In this document: positions 25,707 to 38,655 of the stretch, one piece after another
How positions within the stretch are numbered: the first letter of the stretch is position 1
Layout: every line of letters begins with the position of its first letter
Origin: Carallia brachiata
Lineage: Eukaryota > Streptophyta > Magnoliopsida > Malpighiales > Rhizophoraceae
NCBI GenBank assembly: GCA_021464245.1
Contig: JADCRB010000071.1
Coordinates: 2,170,001-2,234,000 of the forward strand
Reading direction: 5' to 3'
DNA: 64,000 nt
Translations under genes and position numbers: made by a program
Notes under the pieces: generated by a model
Told to the model about the DNA's origin: nothing
The model's input: only the letters and a program-made list of their open reading frames with translations
Databases searched by the model: none

Positions 25707-28198
25707 TGTTGGACTGGAAAAATGAAAAAGTTAAATGGTCAAGCTTGGTTTTGCTTAAAGGGACTGAATGCACAGACAAAATGGCCAAAAGGGAACAGAG
25801 TGTTTGTGGGTGTGAGTGAGAGAGAAGCAGAATAGTAGAACATAGAACAAGAACAGAGGTTTATTGAGAAATGAGAGGCTTTGGGTTGAGAGAGAGGAAG
25901 AAGAGAAAGGTTAAGTTACAGGCCATCTTTTTTTGTCTTGTAATGACCCGTGACATGTCTTTTGGATTATTTTTGTTGTTCACGCTTGTCACCAAATTTT
26001 CTACTTACACCGTTTTGCAAGATACAACAGTCATAAAAAAAAAAAATTATGTGTTTAATAATGGATCCAATTGTGGGGGTAGTTTTGGGTCCATCGTTGT
26101 GAACGTGCCCTTTCAACAAACCAACTACAAAAATAATTAGCAAATTGCGTGAAATTCAAAATAACCATCTTACAATCTTATTTGCTAATAGAACATATTT
26201 ATGTGCATCGATGAGTTATAATTCATCAATACTAAAGTCATCTCCAAAATTAAAAATTTTGAGTTCGATCTCTAATCAAATCGGTTATCCAAAAAAAAAT
26301 TATGTTAACACCTTAAAAATTACAAGGTTGATTTCTTGTAGAAAAATGGGTTTTCAATTATGATTTTTTTTTATCAAAAAAGGTTTTAAGTGAGGGGAAG
26401 TTTTCTTAGTATAGGATCAGGAAAAATCTAAGACTTCAAGGAATATTTATACTAAACTTATATATTCCTTGTATAAAAAAATTATTCATAAGATTCGAAT
26501 TCTAAACTTTTCGAATAAAAGACGAAGATCTTACTAACCTTCGTTAACTATGAAATTTTAACCGCCAGCGTGGTGCTTCCTTGCCAGGGTGGGGTGAAAG
26601 CTGGATGTGAATAAAGAGATGTGGACGGAACCTCCACCAGAAGTGTATAATTAACCGGCCAGTTGGTGCAGTTGGCGTGGGAGAATGAACTTGGGCTACT
26701 CTAGGCCTTTGGTTTCTTCCAATATTAGCAAGCACATTTCTTTATTCAATAAAAGTAGAGTATAGGACAAAAAAAAAAAAGTAGTAGAGTATTAAAAATT
26801 ATTGTCCGTTTTGTTTTCTTGATTACAACAATTTTTTTATTTTTTTGTGATGATTATTTTATTTTTTGTAACTAAAAAATTTATTTTTTTATAAAAAATA
26901 AAATTATCATCATAAAAAATTAAAAAAGTCATTAATTCAAGTAAAATAATCAGACAAAAAATTCTAAAAATGTAATGATATTTTTCTTTACTTAAAAAAC
27001 ACTCTCTGCGAACGCCGGTATATGTAGCCACGTAAGACCCCCGACGGCAACCGTCGATCGACTGATACTCAAGCAGAGGCCATTGATCCAAGATCATGGT
27101 GCTCATGTATACATCCACATGTTCCCATCAGATCTATCAATCTAGTAGATTTTTTTTTTTTTTTTCATTTAAAGCCCATCACATCAGATCAGATGCAATC
27201 TAGTAGACATCTTCCTTTTTTTCCTTTAATGCGAAAAAGAGTGTGCAACAGTTTACAGAGATATTAATTATTTTATTTATGAATTAAGGTTGTAGTTATT
27301 TATTAATTTTTAATTTATTTTTGTTTTATATAAAAAAATCACTACTAAAATATTAATAAAATAAAAAAAAGATCTGTAGTAGATAATAACAATGATTACC
27401 AAATTCGAAAGCTAGTGCCATACGTTAATCTTTTCTTCGTTAAAACGAAAACTCAACTTATTTGATGAAAGAGCGTGGACGGAGGATACAAATCTCAATC
27501 ATATGCATAAATATTCGTTGACTTACCTGTAAACTCTCATCTTAGATGATAATCTTGTAGACATATTCATAGCAGGCCAAAATCTACGATGGTATACTTT
27601 CATCGACTCTTGATGCTTCTAATAAAATAAAAAAAAATTAAGAAATTTCTATTTTAACTCTTTTTTTTAACTGAATATAATTTACTTATACTTTTATACT
27701 ATATAATAAATAATGTTCATTTGAATGAAAAAATTAAAAATAATATTTAAATAATATTAAATTATGAGTTATTTTTATCTAAAAAAATAAAAGTAAAATT
27801 AATAAGTACCAATAAATTAAAATTATTGCAATGGAGTCATGAATAAGCCGTGGCTTTACGCTGTTTAGATCACAGGAGCACCATAGCCCGCTTCCCATTG
27901 ACTTCATTTCTCTAAATTACGATCTAAGAAATATGGAATTAGAGTTCTTATGATTTCGGGACGTATACCCAAGTTTGAATTTTCATAGATTTAGTCTCCA
28001 GGATAGATAAAGATGACTCAATTATACGAAACACAGCAATAGCAAAATCTTACTTGTAAATTGAATGGAATTCGGGGATCAAAAAATTTTAGGAAATGAA
28101 AACTGACAAGAAGGGTTAAGCAAATGACGCACTAGACTTCAATTCGTACCCTCTTGTTTGATTTTATTTCTCACAGCGGCTGGAAGCTGTTGGGCCGT
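25707..28198. other. Upstream region of PLA2 copy A and spacer
   Basis: The first 260 bases (promoter side of copy A) resemble those of copy C at 33411-33655. A block at about 26565-26700 is shared with the regions upstream of copies B (29125-29240) and C (33685-33800), marking the duplication unit. The rest is AT-rich and shows no gene. Confidence 0.5.
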
Positions 28199-29122
28199 CT
28201 ATGGCCTATGAAAAAATCCTGCTGCCCCGAAAAGCTGCTTTAATCACCACTGTGATGGCATCAATCACGTGACCAACATCGCATGCATTCCCTTCGAACG
28301 TATGCCTATTGCAAGATTTCTTGATCTCATTCATGCAGCGAAGGAGCTTCATGTTGCATTGTTTGCTTAGATAGTCTGTATTGCACCACCACTAAATTGT
28401 TACATTCCCAAAACATGTGCCAATTCCATTTCTCCTGTCTCCATAATGAAATTTATTCAATTTTTGAGTATGCGTGGAACTAATGAGGCGTGGAACTAGT
28501 TGCAAAAATGGCAAATATAATACCAATCTATATATGTAAGTCCTGGTAGTGTGAACAGATAGAGTAGTATGTAGTAGTAAAGCATGTACAAGTTCAATTT
28601 AACAATCGATGTGTATAAAACGAAGCTTACTAGCTTACTATTTTTATCCACACAATTATCATGCTCTTGACAGCAAGCGTAGGTCGAGTGGATCACAAGG
28701 CTCTTCCCCGGGGCATCCAGTGTATAAAATTCCACAGTAGTTTCCATACCTCAGAAATGGAGGCACTGCCCCCACCCATGATTCACAATTTAATATGATC
28801 ATCAACGTATAAAACCAATTAAAATGTACAAAAAAAAAAAAAACCAGTGAAGTGAAAAGAAAGAAGCAAACCTGAACAAAAACTTGACTCGCATATGTGC
28901 TGCATCCAGCTGCATTCTGGAAATTAAAAGCAAAAATAAAGCAATGTAATTAACTCGAACAAAACACCATATTGATACTGGAAATTAAATGGAAAATTGC
29001 ACTAAAGGACATACGAGATAGACGGAAGAATCTGCCAGTTGAACACCAATATTAAGGGCTGATACGAAGGTAGAAGTTAAGATAATTAACGAAATGACGA
29101 ACAAGAGGGCATAGTTCAACAT
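28199..29122 (-). pseudogene. Secretory PLA2 copy B, frameshifted
   Basis: Four exon-like blocks match copy A: 29122-29015 (signal peptide, 36 codons), 28916-28872, 28765-28639 and 28375-28199. Exon 2 has two extra bases. Exon 3 has a four-base insertion just before the active-site cysteines, so the catalytic CC-x-x-HD segment falls out of frame and a stop follows. Exon 4 has one extra base near the end. The loop VPPFLRYGNYCGILYTGC is still readable. The promoter region seen in A and C is missing: a block shared with their distal upstream DNA starts directly after the start codon. This is most likely a non-functional copy. Confidence 0.85.
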
Positions 29123-31208
29123 AATTGCCAAGATGGAATCAAAGCCGGATGTCGATACGCAGATGTGGAAGAATCGCAGGTGGAGCGTATAATTAATGGA
29201 TCATTTGATGCAGTTGACGCGTGGAACTGGACATTGTTTTTTTTTTTATTCCTTTGAAACTGATAATTCAGTAAAAGCAATAAACACAATTAAATATAGT
29301 TATTTGAATAATACATTTTTTTCCATTAATTCCGTTTAACTCTTTTAACCCTTTAATATCGATCATCAGATACATCAAGCTTACAGGCACCAAGTGCGCT
29401 GGAATGACTTGTAAATATAATCTATTTCATATATGTATGGGGGAACCTTAGAGAAAATTCGCTCATATTTTTAGTTGCTACGTGACATATTTTCCAAATT
29501 TTCTTCATTATTTTCTAATTATGACAAAAAAAATGCTGTAAATTTATGATTCTGCTTAATTGTTCATAATTACTAACCTAAATACTAGTTATATACTTTT
29601 TTATTGCCTTTTATAAATAAAAAATATTACAAAAATGCATTTGTTTTGCTTAAGTCTTGCATATTTACTATTGTTCTTAATTTCTCATTAATGAATAGCA
29701 ACATAACAATGGCAAAACGGTTTAACATTAATTTCATTACCACCAGCTCGCTCACTTAAAAGTTCATTGACTCCTCATTATGTTCTTTATAAGAATTAAA
29801 GTTAACTGTCAAGATGCAACAATTACACTGTATCAAATCGGAAAGAACCATTTTTTTTTTCATCTTATTACAATAGAATACCCAGTATTTATAGCTACAA
29901 ATTGTTATTACACTGGATTATTATCTTAAATTATTAAATCAAAATCTTTTCCAATAACTATTGCAGGATTTAAGAACTGAATAGAAAATCTTGATAAAAA
30001 AATTAACATGATAATAAAGCTACCATAATAGTCTTTCAAGTTGCAGCCCCTAAAATAAAGATTTACGTATGTTTTACTGTTTCTTCTTCCTTAACAGTCA
30101 TAATATTAAATTTTTTTTGCAGATGCCATTAATTTGCTTTTTATTATAATTAATAATATTCATTATTTCTTAAATCGTTTTAATTCATTTTCTTTTCGTT
30201 TAACGTGACCTCTGTTCTCAATCAACACTCACCTTTCTACTTTCCCTCCTCTCCTTCCCTCACGTCTTTCATCTTCTTAACTAGTTGAAAATTGATCTCT
30301 TGGAACAACTGGCAAACATACATGAGTGGAAAGTAGATAGAAGATTGATCTTTCGGAGAGTCGGAGCAAAGGACTCAGGATTAGCCTTCCAGATGTGTCA
30401 AGCCTCATTGGTCATGATTTACTTGCTTTGCAATTATAAATGAAATCTCTATTTTGTTATTCTAAAAAAAATTGAGAAGAATAAAGTAAATAAAGCTTAC
30501 GAATGGAGAGAAGAAAAATTATATAAACCCAACTAAGGATGAACCCGCGCTTTCGAGCGGGTTTTGAATTTTTCACATGTCAATTTATTTGTTTAAATTT
30601 TAGTCGTTGATTTTATTTTTTATTTTTTATTTTTGCTTTTTAAAGTAAATAGGCTGGATACAATGAGTTGAGATCCATTAAATCGGATCAAACCCAAAAA
30701 GAGTGCCTGAACGAAAAGGCAAAACACGATATTTTAGAATGAAATGAAATGATCGGATGAATGTAGCTAACACATTTGGCTTCAACCCAATTTTGGTTGG
30801 AAACTAGAAAGAATAATAAGGAAATTCAAATAAAAAGATTACAACAAGAAAATTAATAGATCAGGGAAAATCTATCGTTACATTGAATGGTAAAATTATT
30901 TGCGGAAGAAATTAAGAAGTGATGAATATAATTACAATTAATAAAATAATAAAAATTTTATAGTTTCGCTGCCATTATCTACGACGTACTTCAAACTACA
31001 ACCAATTTTGAGAACGAGAAGCAAAATACGCAATTTGAGATGAAATGAAATAATTCAGGTGGCAAAAACAAGAAGGAACTTAAAATATATTCAAACCCCC
31101 TTTTTTTATTATTCTAAAAAAAAAAAAGGAAATGACGCACTTGGCTTCAATCCAAACCCTCTCGTTTTCTTTCATTTCTTTCTCTCAGCGGCTGGAAGGT
31201 TCGGCCGT
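29123..31208. other. Spacer between PLA2 copies B and C
   Basis: AT-rich. About 29125-29240 is the shared upstream block; about 30690-31190 is related to the 3' flank of copy A. A GC-rich hairpin at 30542-30562 is listed separately. No gene is seen. Confidence 0.45.
30534..30564 (-). other. Helitron-like terminal hairpin
   Basis: ACCCGCGCTTTCGAGCGGGT forms a GC stem (CCCGC/GCGGG) in otherwise AT-rich DNA. On the minus strand it is followed after a few bases by CTTAG. This resembles a plant Helitron 3' end like the one at 34095-34121, but the terminal CTRR is not exact and no partner 5' end was found. It may be a decayed end. Confidence 0.35.
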
Positions 31209-32017
31209 CTATGGCTCATGAAAAAATCCTCCTGCCGCCAATGCTGCTTCCATCACCACAGTTATGACATCAATCACGTGACCAACACCGCATGTGTTCC
31301 CATTGAACGTACGCCTCTCGCCAGATTTCTTGATCTTATGCGTGCAGCGAAGGAGCCTCATGCTGCAATGTTGGCTTAGATAGCCATCTGTATTGCACCA
31401 CCGCTAAAATTGTTACATTCCCAAAACAAGTGCCAATTCCATTTCTTTTGTCTCTTTAATGAAATTCTTTGAATTTTTGCGTACGTGTGTAGGTGTGATG
31501 GCGTGTATGGCTCTTAATTGGCATCTAATGAGGTGTGGAATTAGTTCCCTTTTGTGGAAATTATATAAATATATATATATATAACAAATGTTTATAACCA
31601 TACAAAAAATTGTTTATATAATGCTTATATTACAACAATCAGTATATTTTGTGTAAGCGTAGCAATAATAAAATGTAGAATAAAAAACTATTTCTTCTTT
31701 TTGGATCACATTTTTTTAATGCAATTACAGAAAATATGTTACAATATGGATCCTATAAATATAACTTTTTATATGACCATGTAACGAAACTCAAAAAAAT
31801 AAAATAATTAGGGAGATTTTTAATTGAACACATCTTCTTTTTTTTCAATATTTAGTCCGTTCATGTATGAACAAATATAGTAGTGCGTAGTAGTAATACA
31901 TATATAGGTTCAATATATTTGACAATGGATAAACGAAGAGCTCACTGGCTCCCACACAATTATCACACTTCTTAAGCAAGCGTCGAGTGGATCACAAGGC
32001 TGCTCCCAGGACATTCA

Positions 32018-32996
32018 CGGTGTATTTGTTTTATAAGATAAGATAAAATAAAATAAATTAGTAGTCAACTATCTCACTTTAATTTTAGTTAATAAGATAG
32101 GTACATGTTAGATTAACGTAAACTTACTATCTCATAAATATGAGATAATATTATCTCTTTAACTCCTATAAACTAGTCTATCATATGTTAAGAATAATAG
32201 TATTAATAAATTATATATTTATTAAAATATCCTCTTAATTAAAATAAATTTTAAATATTTTTTAAAAAATTAACATAAGATTTTAAAATTTTATTTCTCT
32301 CTCATATTCTCTTGCTTCCCTTCTCTGTCTCTCACTCCTTGTCTCTCTCTCTTTCCTTTCTCTCTCCTCCCTCTTTCCTTTCTCTCTCCTCTCTCTCTCA
32401 TTCCTCGCTCCTCTCTCTCTCTCACTCCTCATCTCTCTCTCTTCCCTTTCTCTCCCCTCCCTCCTCCCTCTCTCCTCCTTCCCCCTTCCTCTCTCTCTCT
32501 CTCTCTCTCTCTCGCTCATTCTTTCATTTTCTTTCATATAAATTTAAAAATTTATATCTTAAAATGTATTTAATTTTTTCCTCAAAAAATTAGAAAAATA
32601 TTAATATATTTTCCTTGATTTTTTAAAAAATATTTTTATAAATAAAATTAATACTTAATTTTAAAAAAATATTTTTTATACAAAATTAAAAAATTATAAA
32701 CAGTATATTATATAATAATATGTAAAATATAAATTTTAATTTTATTACTTAATTTTAATTAAAATAAAAATATTAAAATTAAAAATAAATGTAAATTAGT
32801 TATTTTAAGGGTAAAAAAGTAATTTTGATATATTATACTATTTTATCTCATATCATCTAAATATTAAATAGGATAATTATTTTATACTATTTAATAACAT
32901 CTAAATATAATATAAACGAATAATATAACATATCTTACATTATATTAACCTATACTATTTTATATAATACGATATAATCTCTATAACAAACGCACT
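32018..32996. mobile_element. MITE-like element in exon 3 of PLA2 copy C
   Basis: This element of 979 bases lies between two TTCA tetranucleotides (32014-32017 and 32997-33000), a putative target duplication. The ends are imperfect inverted repeats: GGTGTATTTGTTTTATAAGA on the left and AGTGCGTTTGTTATAGAGAT on the right, read inward. The interior is AT-rich, with a long CT-rich tract at 32295-32515. It has no coding capacity. The boundaries are well supported because PLA2 exon sequence resumes immediately on both sides. Confidence 0.75.
32295..32515. repeat. CT-rich low-complexity tract
   Basis: This is an imperfect CTCTCT/CCTCC tract inside the MITE-like element. The open frames across it on both strands are low-complexity artefacts. 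Confidence 0.85.
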
Positions 32997-33410
32997 TTCA
33001 GCGTATAAGATTCCACAATACTTTCCATACCTCAGAAACGGAGGCACTGGCCCACCCATGAGTCACAAGTCAATATGCTTAATTATCAATGTATAAAACC
33101 AATTAAAATGTACATTAAAAAAAAAAAAACACCAATCAAGTGAAAAGAAAGGGACAAAAGAAAGAAGCAAACCTGAGCAAAAACTTGACTCGCATGTTCT
33201 GTTGCACCCTCCATTCTGGAAATTAAAAGCAAAAAATCAAGCTATTTAATTGACACAGGAAATTAAGGTGGAAAATTACATTAAAGGACTAACCGGTAAG
33301 ATGGAAGAATCTGCCACTTGAACACCAATATTAAGGGCGGATACGGAGGTAGAAGTAAAGCTAATTAAGGAAATGATAAACAAGAGGGCACAGTTCAACA
33401 TATTTGCCAT

Positions 33411-34094
33411 TGTTGGACTGGAAAAAAGTGAAGTTTGGTTCTGCTTAAAATGTTAAATTAATGCGCAGAGCGTCTGTCTGTGCCTGTGGGTGTAAAGTAA
33501 GAGAGAAGCAGAACAATTTAACATAGAACACGAAAGAGGTTTCATAGAGAAGAGAAATGAGAGGGTTTGAGTTTGGAAGAAGAAGAAGAAAAGGAAGGTG
33601 TATAATTACAGGCTACCATTTTCTGTCATGGAATGACCCGGAATATGCCTTGTAAATTGTAACACAGCATTGTGCTTTTTTTTGCCAACGTGGGATCACA
33701 CCCGGATGTTGATACGCAGATGTGGAAGGATCTCCCGGTGGAGCGTATAATTAACCGATCATTTGATGCAGTTGACCTGTGGAACTGGACATTGTCTATT
33801 TTTTGTTTTTGTTTTTCTGTCTTTTGGACTCGGCACTTGGGGATAAGGAGTGAGGGCATGGGTGGGAGGTTGAATAAATCTTAAAACAAAATTTTTCTAG
33901 CGAATCATTAAATTATTAGTCCTAGTCCATGTATAAACATAGAGTAGGGCACTTAAATACTATTCAGTTGGGAAACATCAGACACATAGAAGGGTGGGAT
34001 GGGTGACGGGAGGATAGAGAAAGAGAGAGGGAAGAAGAAAGGAAGAGTGTTGGTTCTACTCATTTTGTTTATTATATATATATATATATATATA
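33411..34094. other. Upstream region of PLA2 copy C and start of copy D intron remnant
   Basis: About 33411-33655 is the copy C promoter side. 33685-33800 is the block shared with copies A and B. From about 33893 to 33970 the sequence resembles intron 3 of copy A (near 25110-25195), so this is probably a fragment of copy D left of the Helitron. A TA-repeat (34075-34094) immediately precedes the Helitron end. Confidence 0.5.
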
Positions 34095-34106
34095 CTAGAC
34101 TAATGT

Positions 34107-34121
34107 CCGCGCGATGCGCGG
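34107..34121 (-). terminator. Helitron 3' hairpin
   Basis: A perfect inverted repeat CCGCGC/GCGCGG with a three-base loop, eight bases before the terminal CTAG. It is the replication-termination type structure of Helitrons, not a transcription terminator. Confidence 0.85.
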
Positions 34122-34216
34122 GTTTATAATAAAAATTTTGTATATAAATACTAATTTTTAAATATTTTTAGCAAATGTAGACCTTTTAGGATCTATATAG
34201 TAAATAAATAATTTAT

Positions 34217-35256
34217 TTATTTGTTCATGACAAAATCCTGATTGTCTTTGTATAATCCCAAAATCCTAATCTTTCTTTTTAGAAGGAGGTTTTTCCACTG
34301 CTGTGCCTCTTCTTCCTGATGCTTTCTTTGCAAGATAACAATCTCTTTCATGGCTTCAAGTTGCAGTAGAAAATTTACCGTGCTTAGTGGCAAAGGTATT
34401 AATTGGGAACGCAAAGATGATTTTTCTTTGGAAATAATTCCAAGAAAAAGAAATAATGGTTGTAAATATACAAATCTTTTGAGTCTTTGAACATATAATA
34501 GTCATTTTTTTGAAAACTATCATTAAGTTGTCTACATCAATTCTTTTGAATGAAAAAATTCTTTCGCTTAAATTTTATTATCTTTTCAAAGTAATTCTAC
34601 TATTAGGTTCAGATTCTTCTCAAAACTAACATTAATTCTACTGTTAGGTTCATATAATACTCTAGCTAGCCTGCATCCTTTTGCCCATCTCTTTTGGCCA
34701 ACTCACTGAGAGATTACATTACTTGGACACATTCCTTTCATTTGGGTCATTTGCCTTTCAATTTCAATTTTAATGCCAACCCGATCGATGGTTATTTGAG
34801 TTTTGTTATGGCTAAACAATGACAGTTAAGAATAATACCATTCTTTTAGCTAAGGACAATAACATAGAGAAACAAAATTTGTGCAATAAGAATAACATAA
34901 GAAAAATTACCGTTTGTATATTGGCATTCCAGGGATGAGGTTCTAATTTGGTAATTCCTAACTCTTCCACCTTTGCATCTGATCAACATCAAAAAGAAAA
35001 AAAATATTTAATTGTGAAAGCAAAGTAGAAGGGCCTAAAATTCAAACACCCTAAGTAAGTGAGCAATCTGTTTTCAACTGGAGAAAGAAGTAGAGAGGGT
35101 TTTTCTTAGAAAACTTGTAGAACCAATCTCCTAGACATAGATCCATCAAATCTCCAAGACAAGTGCTGTTGAAGTGCCATAGAAAGAGCTTGCCTGTGGA
35201 AGTGTTCTTCATCTGTCAATATCTTCTTTTGTGATTGACTCATTTGTTGCTTCTGG
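34217..35256 (-). pseudogene. Exon-like blocks captured in the Helitron, parent unknown
   Basis: Three minus-strand blocks look like exons. About 35250-35110 reads MSQSQKKILTDEEHFHRQAL and on through a GSMSRR motif. About 34985-34915 reads AKVEELGITKLEPHPWNA and ends at a GT. About 34414-34217 contains a glutamate/lysine-rich coiled-coil-like segment (MKEIVILQRKHQEEEAQQW). They are co-oriented with the element and separated by AT-rich intron-like DNA. I do not recognise the parent gene family. Capture of host gene pieces is common in plant Helitrons, which is the inference here. Confidence 0.4.
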
Positions 35257-36789
35257 ATCTAATATTTTATATGGTAGCTTTCTTTCTTATGCAAACAAAA
35301 AAGGGCTCAAATAAATAATTTATATAATAACGTGTAAATTTGAAATGATTTCAAACGTTACTCATTTATCATAATTATAGAGTGGAAATGCATACATTGG
35401 TTGTGTCACAATTGAAATGCATAAATTTGTTCATTATTTACTATAATGGTATTTTATAACTGATTCATTATCATAAATTAATTGATTAAATGGATTTATT
35501 GCCTTTCTTTGTGATCTAGAAAAATAGAAAACTTGCCAAATCAAAACCTTTTAATTAGAAAGAGACATTTATTATAGACCAAGTTTAAAGGGAAGCTTTC
35601 TCTGAACTAACCATTCAAGCCAATCATATTAATTATGACACAAAGCATTGTCGGCAACGGTAACAGCAATGGCGACAGAAACAAAGAATTACTGCTATTA
35701 GAATGTAAAGTAACGGAAGAATATATTAATTGTCATGATAACGGTAAGCATTAATTTTATGAGTATTATATATTATAAAAAAACATTCAACTGTCATGAA
35801 AATAACTGGTTGGAAGGAAGTAATCATTAAGAGGATTTAATTGAAAATTAACTCTAAACATTGCGAGAATTAGAAGATTTAGATAACTAAATATTATTTT
35901 AAAATCAAAATAACATATTGATAAAGAATTATTTACACCATCATAAATTATTAATAACATATAGTTTCAATTATTAATAAATTTGTTAAAAACATAAATC
36001 GTCATAATTAATTTCTAAAGAAAATGTTAACTTATGATTGTTTTTTTGGTGATTAAGAATCTTTTTTTTTTTTGGCATAACCCTGTATGCATTTCCAGAA
36101 AACATTGATTTTTAGACATCCGGTATTGGTAATTTTGAGGAAGTATGGCATAACCATATATGCATGTCTTCATTTTCGGAACCTAACACCAACAGATGGC
36201 TAATTTGTTCCTCCAATTTTGTGTGTTTTTGAATTGTAATATTGTATTTCTTCATTACTTGCATAATTATATTTAAAGGATTATATCAATGATATTTTTT
36301 TCCCTAGAGTATTGTTATCTATTACGAAATCCGTACGATGAAATATTCTAAATAAAATTATTTTATAAAGATTCAATTTACTCGTTTAACAGTATTAAAT
36401 CTAAAAAGAAAAAAAAACTTATACACTTAACATTTGAGTTGTTTAAATATAAATTCTCGCACAAATTTGGCCATGACTAAATGGTAATAGGCAGTCAGAA
36501 ATGTAGGAGAGGATTAAGGCAGAAATTTGGCCATGATTGCACAAATTAACAATTTATTCATTTTCTAAATTAGTATGCCAACTAACATAAATGTTGGCAA
36601 GTGGAAGTAATTCATATGAATTAGTATTTTGAAAATTAGAGTTTTGAATTTAATTGCAATCATGAAATCTTCAATAGGTCATTTGCTATTAATTGCTACT
36701 AATTGTGTATTAAATTTGAAATTGATTAGTGTACATAATAATTAACAGATACAACAGAATGTTCGTGACCAATATTATGTCACAGTTAC

Positions 36790-37297
36790 AAACCTGTAAG
36801 ATAAGTGGTGTCATTGTACTCGTTTGGTATGTAAGCAAAATCAACAAAGTGAAATTTGTGTGTCGGAATTTTGGTTCATTCTTCAATGACTTGTTTGAAT
36901 GATGAAGTTCTGATAATACAACTCTTTTAAGGTTGGGTACTGGCCTGTACCCTCGGGTACAAAGCTCAACATCAAACCCACTGAAAATGTAGATTTTTCT
37001 TTCAATACAGTCATTCTCGAATTGATCAGCTTTTCTTCGCTTTGTCGTTGCATGAATGGTATTTTCCTACAGAATAAGAAAATGAAATTTAGTTCACTTT
37101 ATATCAAACAGGTTGTATGTAATATATATTCTTTTGGAAGTTTGAAACATTACCTCCCCATCTACTACGATCATGTCAACACTGGGCAATTGATTCTTAT
37201 TTTTTTTGTTCACAGAATTCCACCTGCGAATGACTCGACCTTTGATTCTTGCATTTGTTTGGTTAATTTTCAGGCTTTTGATTAGCAAGTAATCCAT
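36790..37297 (-). pseudogene. RPA70-like (replication protein A large subunit) OB-fold remnant
   Basis: The minus-strand exon from 37295 reads through IKGRVIRRWN and SVDMIVVDGE to a GTAATG donor. A short intron ends TTCTGTAG. The next exon starts ENTIHATTKRRK and continues to ERKIYIFSGFDV and GYRPVPN. This order (K-x-RVIR-x-W, then MI-x-VD, then IHAT, then KIYIFS, then YRP) matches the N-terminal OB-fold of plant RPA1-like/DUF223 proteins. A further in-frame-style piece, HFVDFAYIPNEYNDTTYLTG, occurs near 36840-36795 but needs a frame change. RPA-like genes are known cargo of plant Helitrons. It is probably a decayed accessory gene. Confidence 0.65.
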
Positions 37298-37447
37298 AAT
37301 CTGCCAAGATTAAGGAAAATGTTAGCATGCAATTTTAATAAAATCTTTGGAAAACTGCAATTGCCCAAAATAATTTGCAAAACAATATGAGCAAATGTTG
37401 TCCACGTATTTTAATATACATATTTTAAAAAAATTAGAGTTCAATTT

Positions 37448-37474
37448 ATAATATATATATATATATATATATAT
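37448..37474. repeat. (AT)n microsatellite
   Basis: A pure AT dinucleotide run inside the Helitron. Confidence 0.85.
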
Positions 37475-38655
37475 AAAGAGAAGAGAAATACATATTATCC
37501 CAATGCAAAGAAAAAAAAAAAGGAAAAGTACGTAGCATTTTGAAATGAATACGTGAAGATGCAATTGTTGTGGGAAAAATATGAAAAAGGGAAGAAAACC
37601 AAAAACACTTTAATCAAAAGCGTAATCGAATCAGAAGGGGCAAAGAACATACAAATTAGGAAAAGTAACCAGGTGATAAGAAGAAGGAGTAAGTGATGGA
37701 GTTGTGATCAAATTTGATTGTCGTGTAATATAGACTCCCAAATATATTCTGTAGAAGTTGATGGTATTATTTAAATAACAAATTAAAGCATTTAATTTGT
37801 TTTATATCCATAAAATTGTGAATGTTGTCGTTGCAATAGTTGAATGTGCGTAAATTATGTTGCCGTTTGGTTTTTTGTCCGTTTTACATAATTATTGTGT
37901 CCAATAAGGGAAAATATTGTTAAATGAATTTAAAGGCAGCTGAATAAAGAAAAAAGTATTATATATAATTGAAAATAAATGGTATAGACATATAGTGGCC
38001 TTAACAAATCATAATATATTTGTTATTATGTAAATAATTTTGACATTTAATAGGTATTATGAAGATATAATATCTAATTTAATAGGAAATATTGCCAGTT
38101 ATATTAATCAATAGTTATAATAGCAATACCAATTTTCATTTAATTACAATAATGACTATAGTATCAAATAATGGTAGCGAGAAGAATAGTGTAGGAAAAA
38201 GAAAAATTCAAGCCAATCATATTAATTGTGGCCCAGATCATTGTCAGTCACAGTAACGTGTATTAAAAAGTAAACTAATGGAGGAGTATATTAATTGTCA
38301 TGGAAACAAAAGAGTGTATATCGTGTATTATTGGCTACTAAAACAAATAAATCGTCATAATTAATTTCTACATAAAATATTAACTTATGATTTTTTTTTC
38401 AACTGCAATCATAAAATCTTCAATATGTGTAGATGATGGTGGGAGAAAGTAATCTCTTTCAAAAATTTTATGAGAATTCTAAATTGCTTAATTATCAAAT
38501 TTCCTTATTTGATTTCTAAATTGCTTAATTGTCAAATTTCCTTATTTGTACGAATCCTGATTGCAAAACCAATGTGGATGCTAAAATTTGGCCGAGTATT
38601 TGGATGCTAAAATTTGGTTGACTAATGTGTTTGGTGTGTCTATATTTATATGTAT

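Larger units (their letters stand above)
31209..33410 (-). pseudogene. Secretory PLA2 copy C, split by a transposon
   Basis: Exon 1 (33410-33294) encodes an intact signal peptide of 39 codons. Exon 2 (33215-33173) is intact. Exon 3 (33046-31946) is interrupted by a 979-base insertion (32018-32996). Exon 4 (31387-31209) is open to a normal C-terminus ending GGFFHEP. Apart from the insertion, exon 3 has one base missing before the PCD segment and another at the active-site cysteines, and the catalytic histidine codon reads TGT (Cys). Any of these would abolish activity, so the copy is dead although exons 1, 2 and 4 look fresh. Confidence 0.88.

Noticed and set aside
32283..32593. Arg/Glu and Ser/Leu-rich frames on both strands
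   Set aside because: Low-complexity CT/AG tract inside the MITE-like element.
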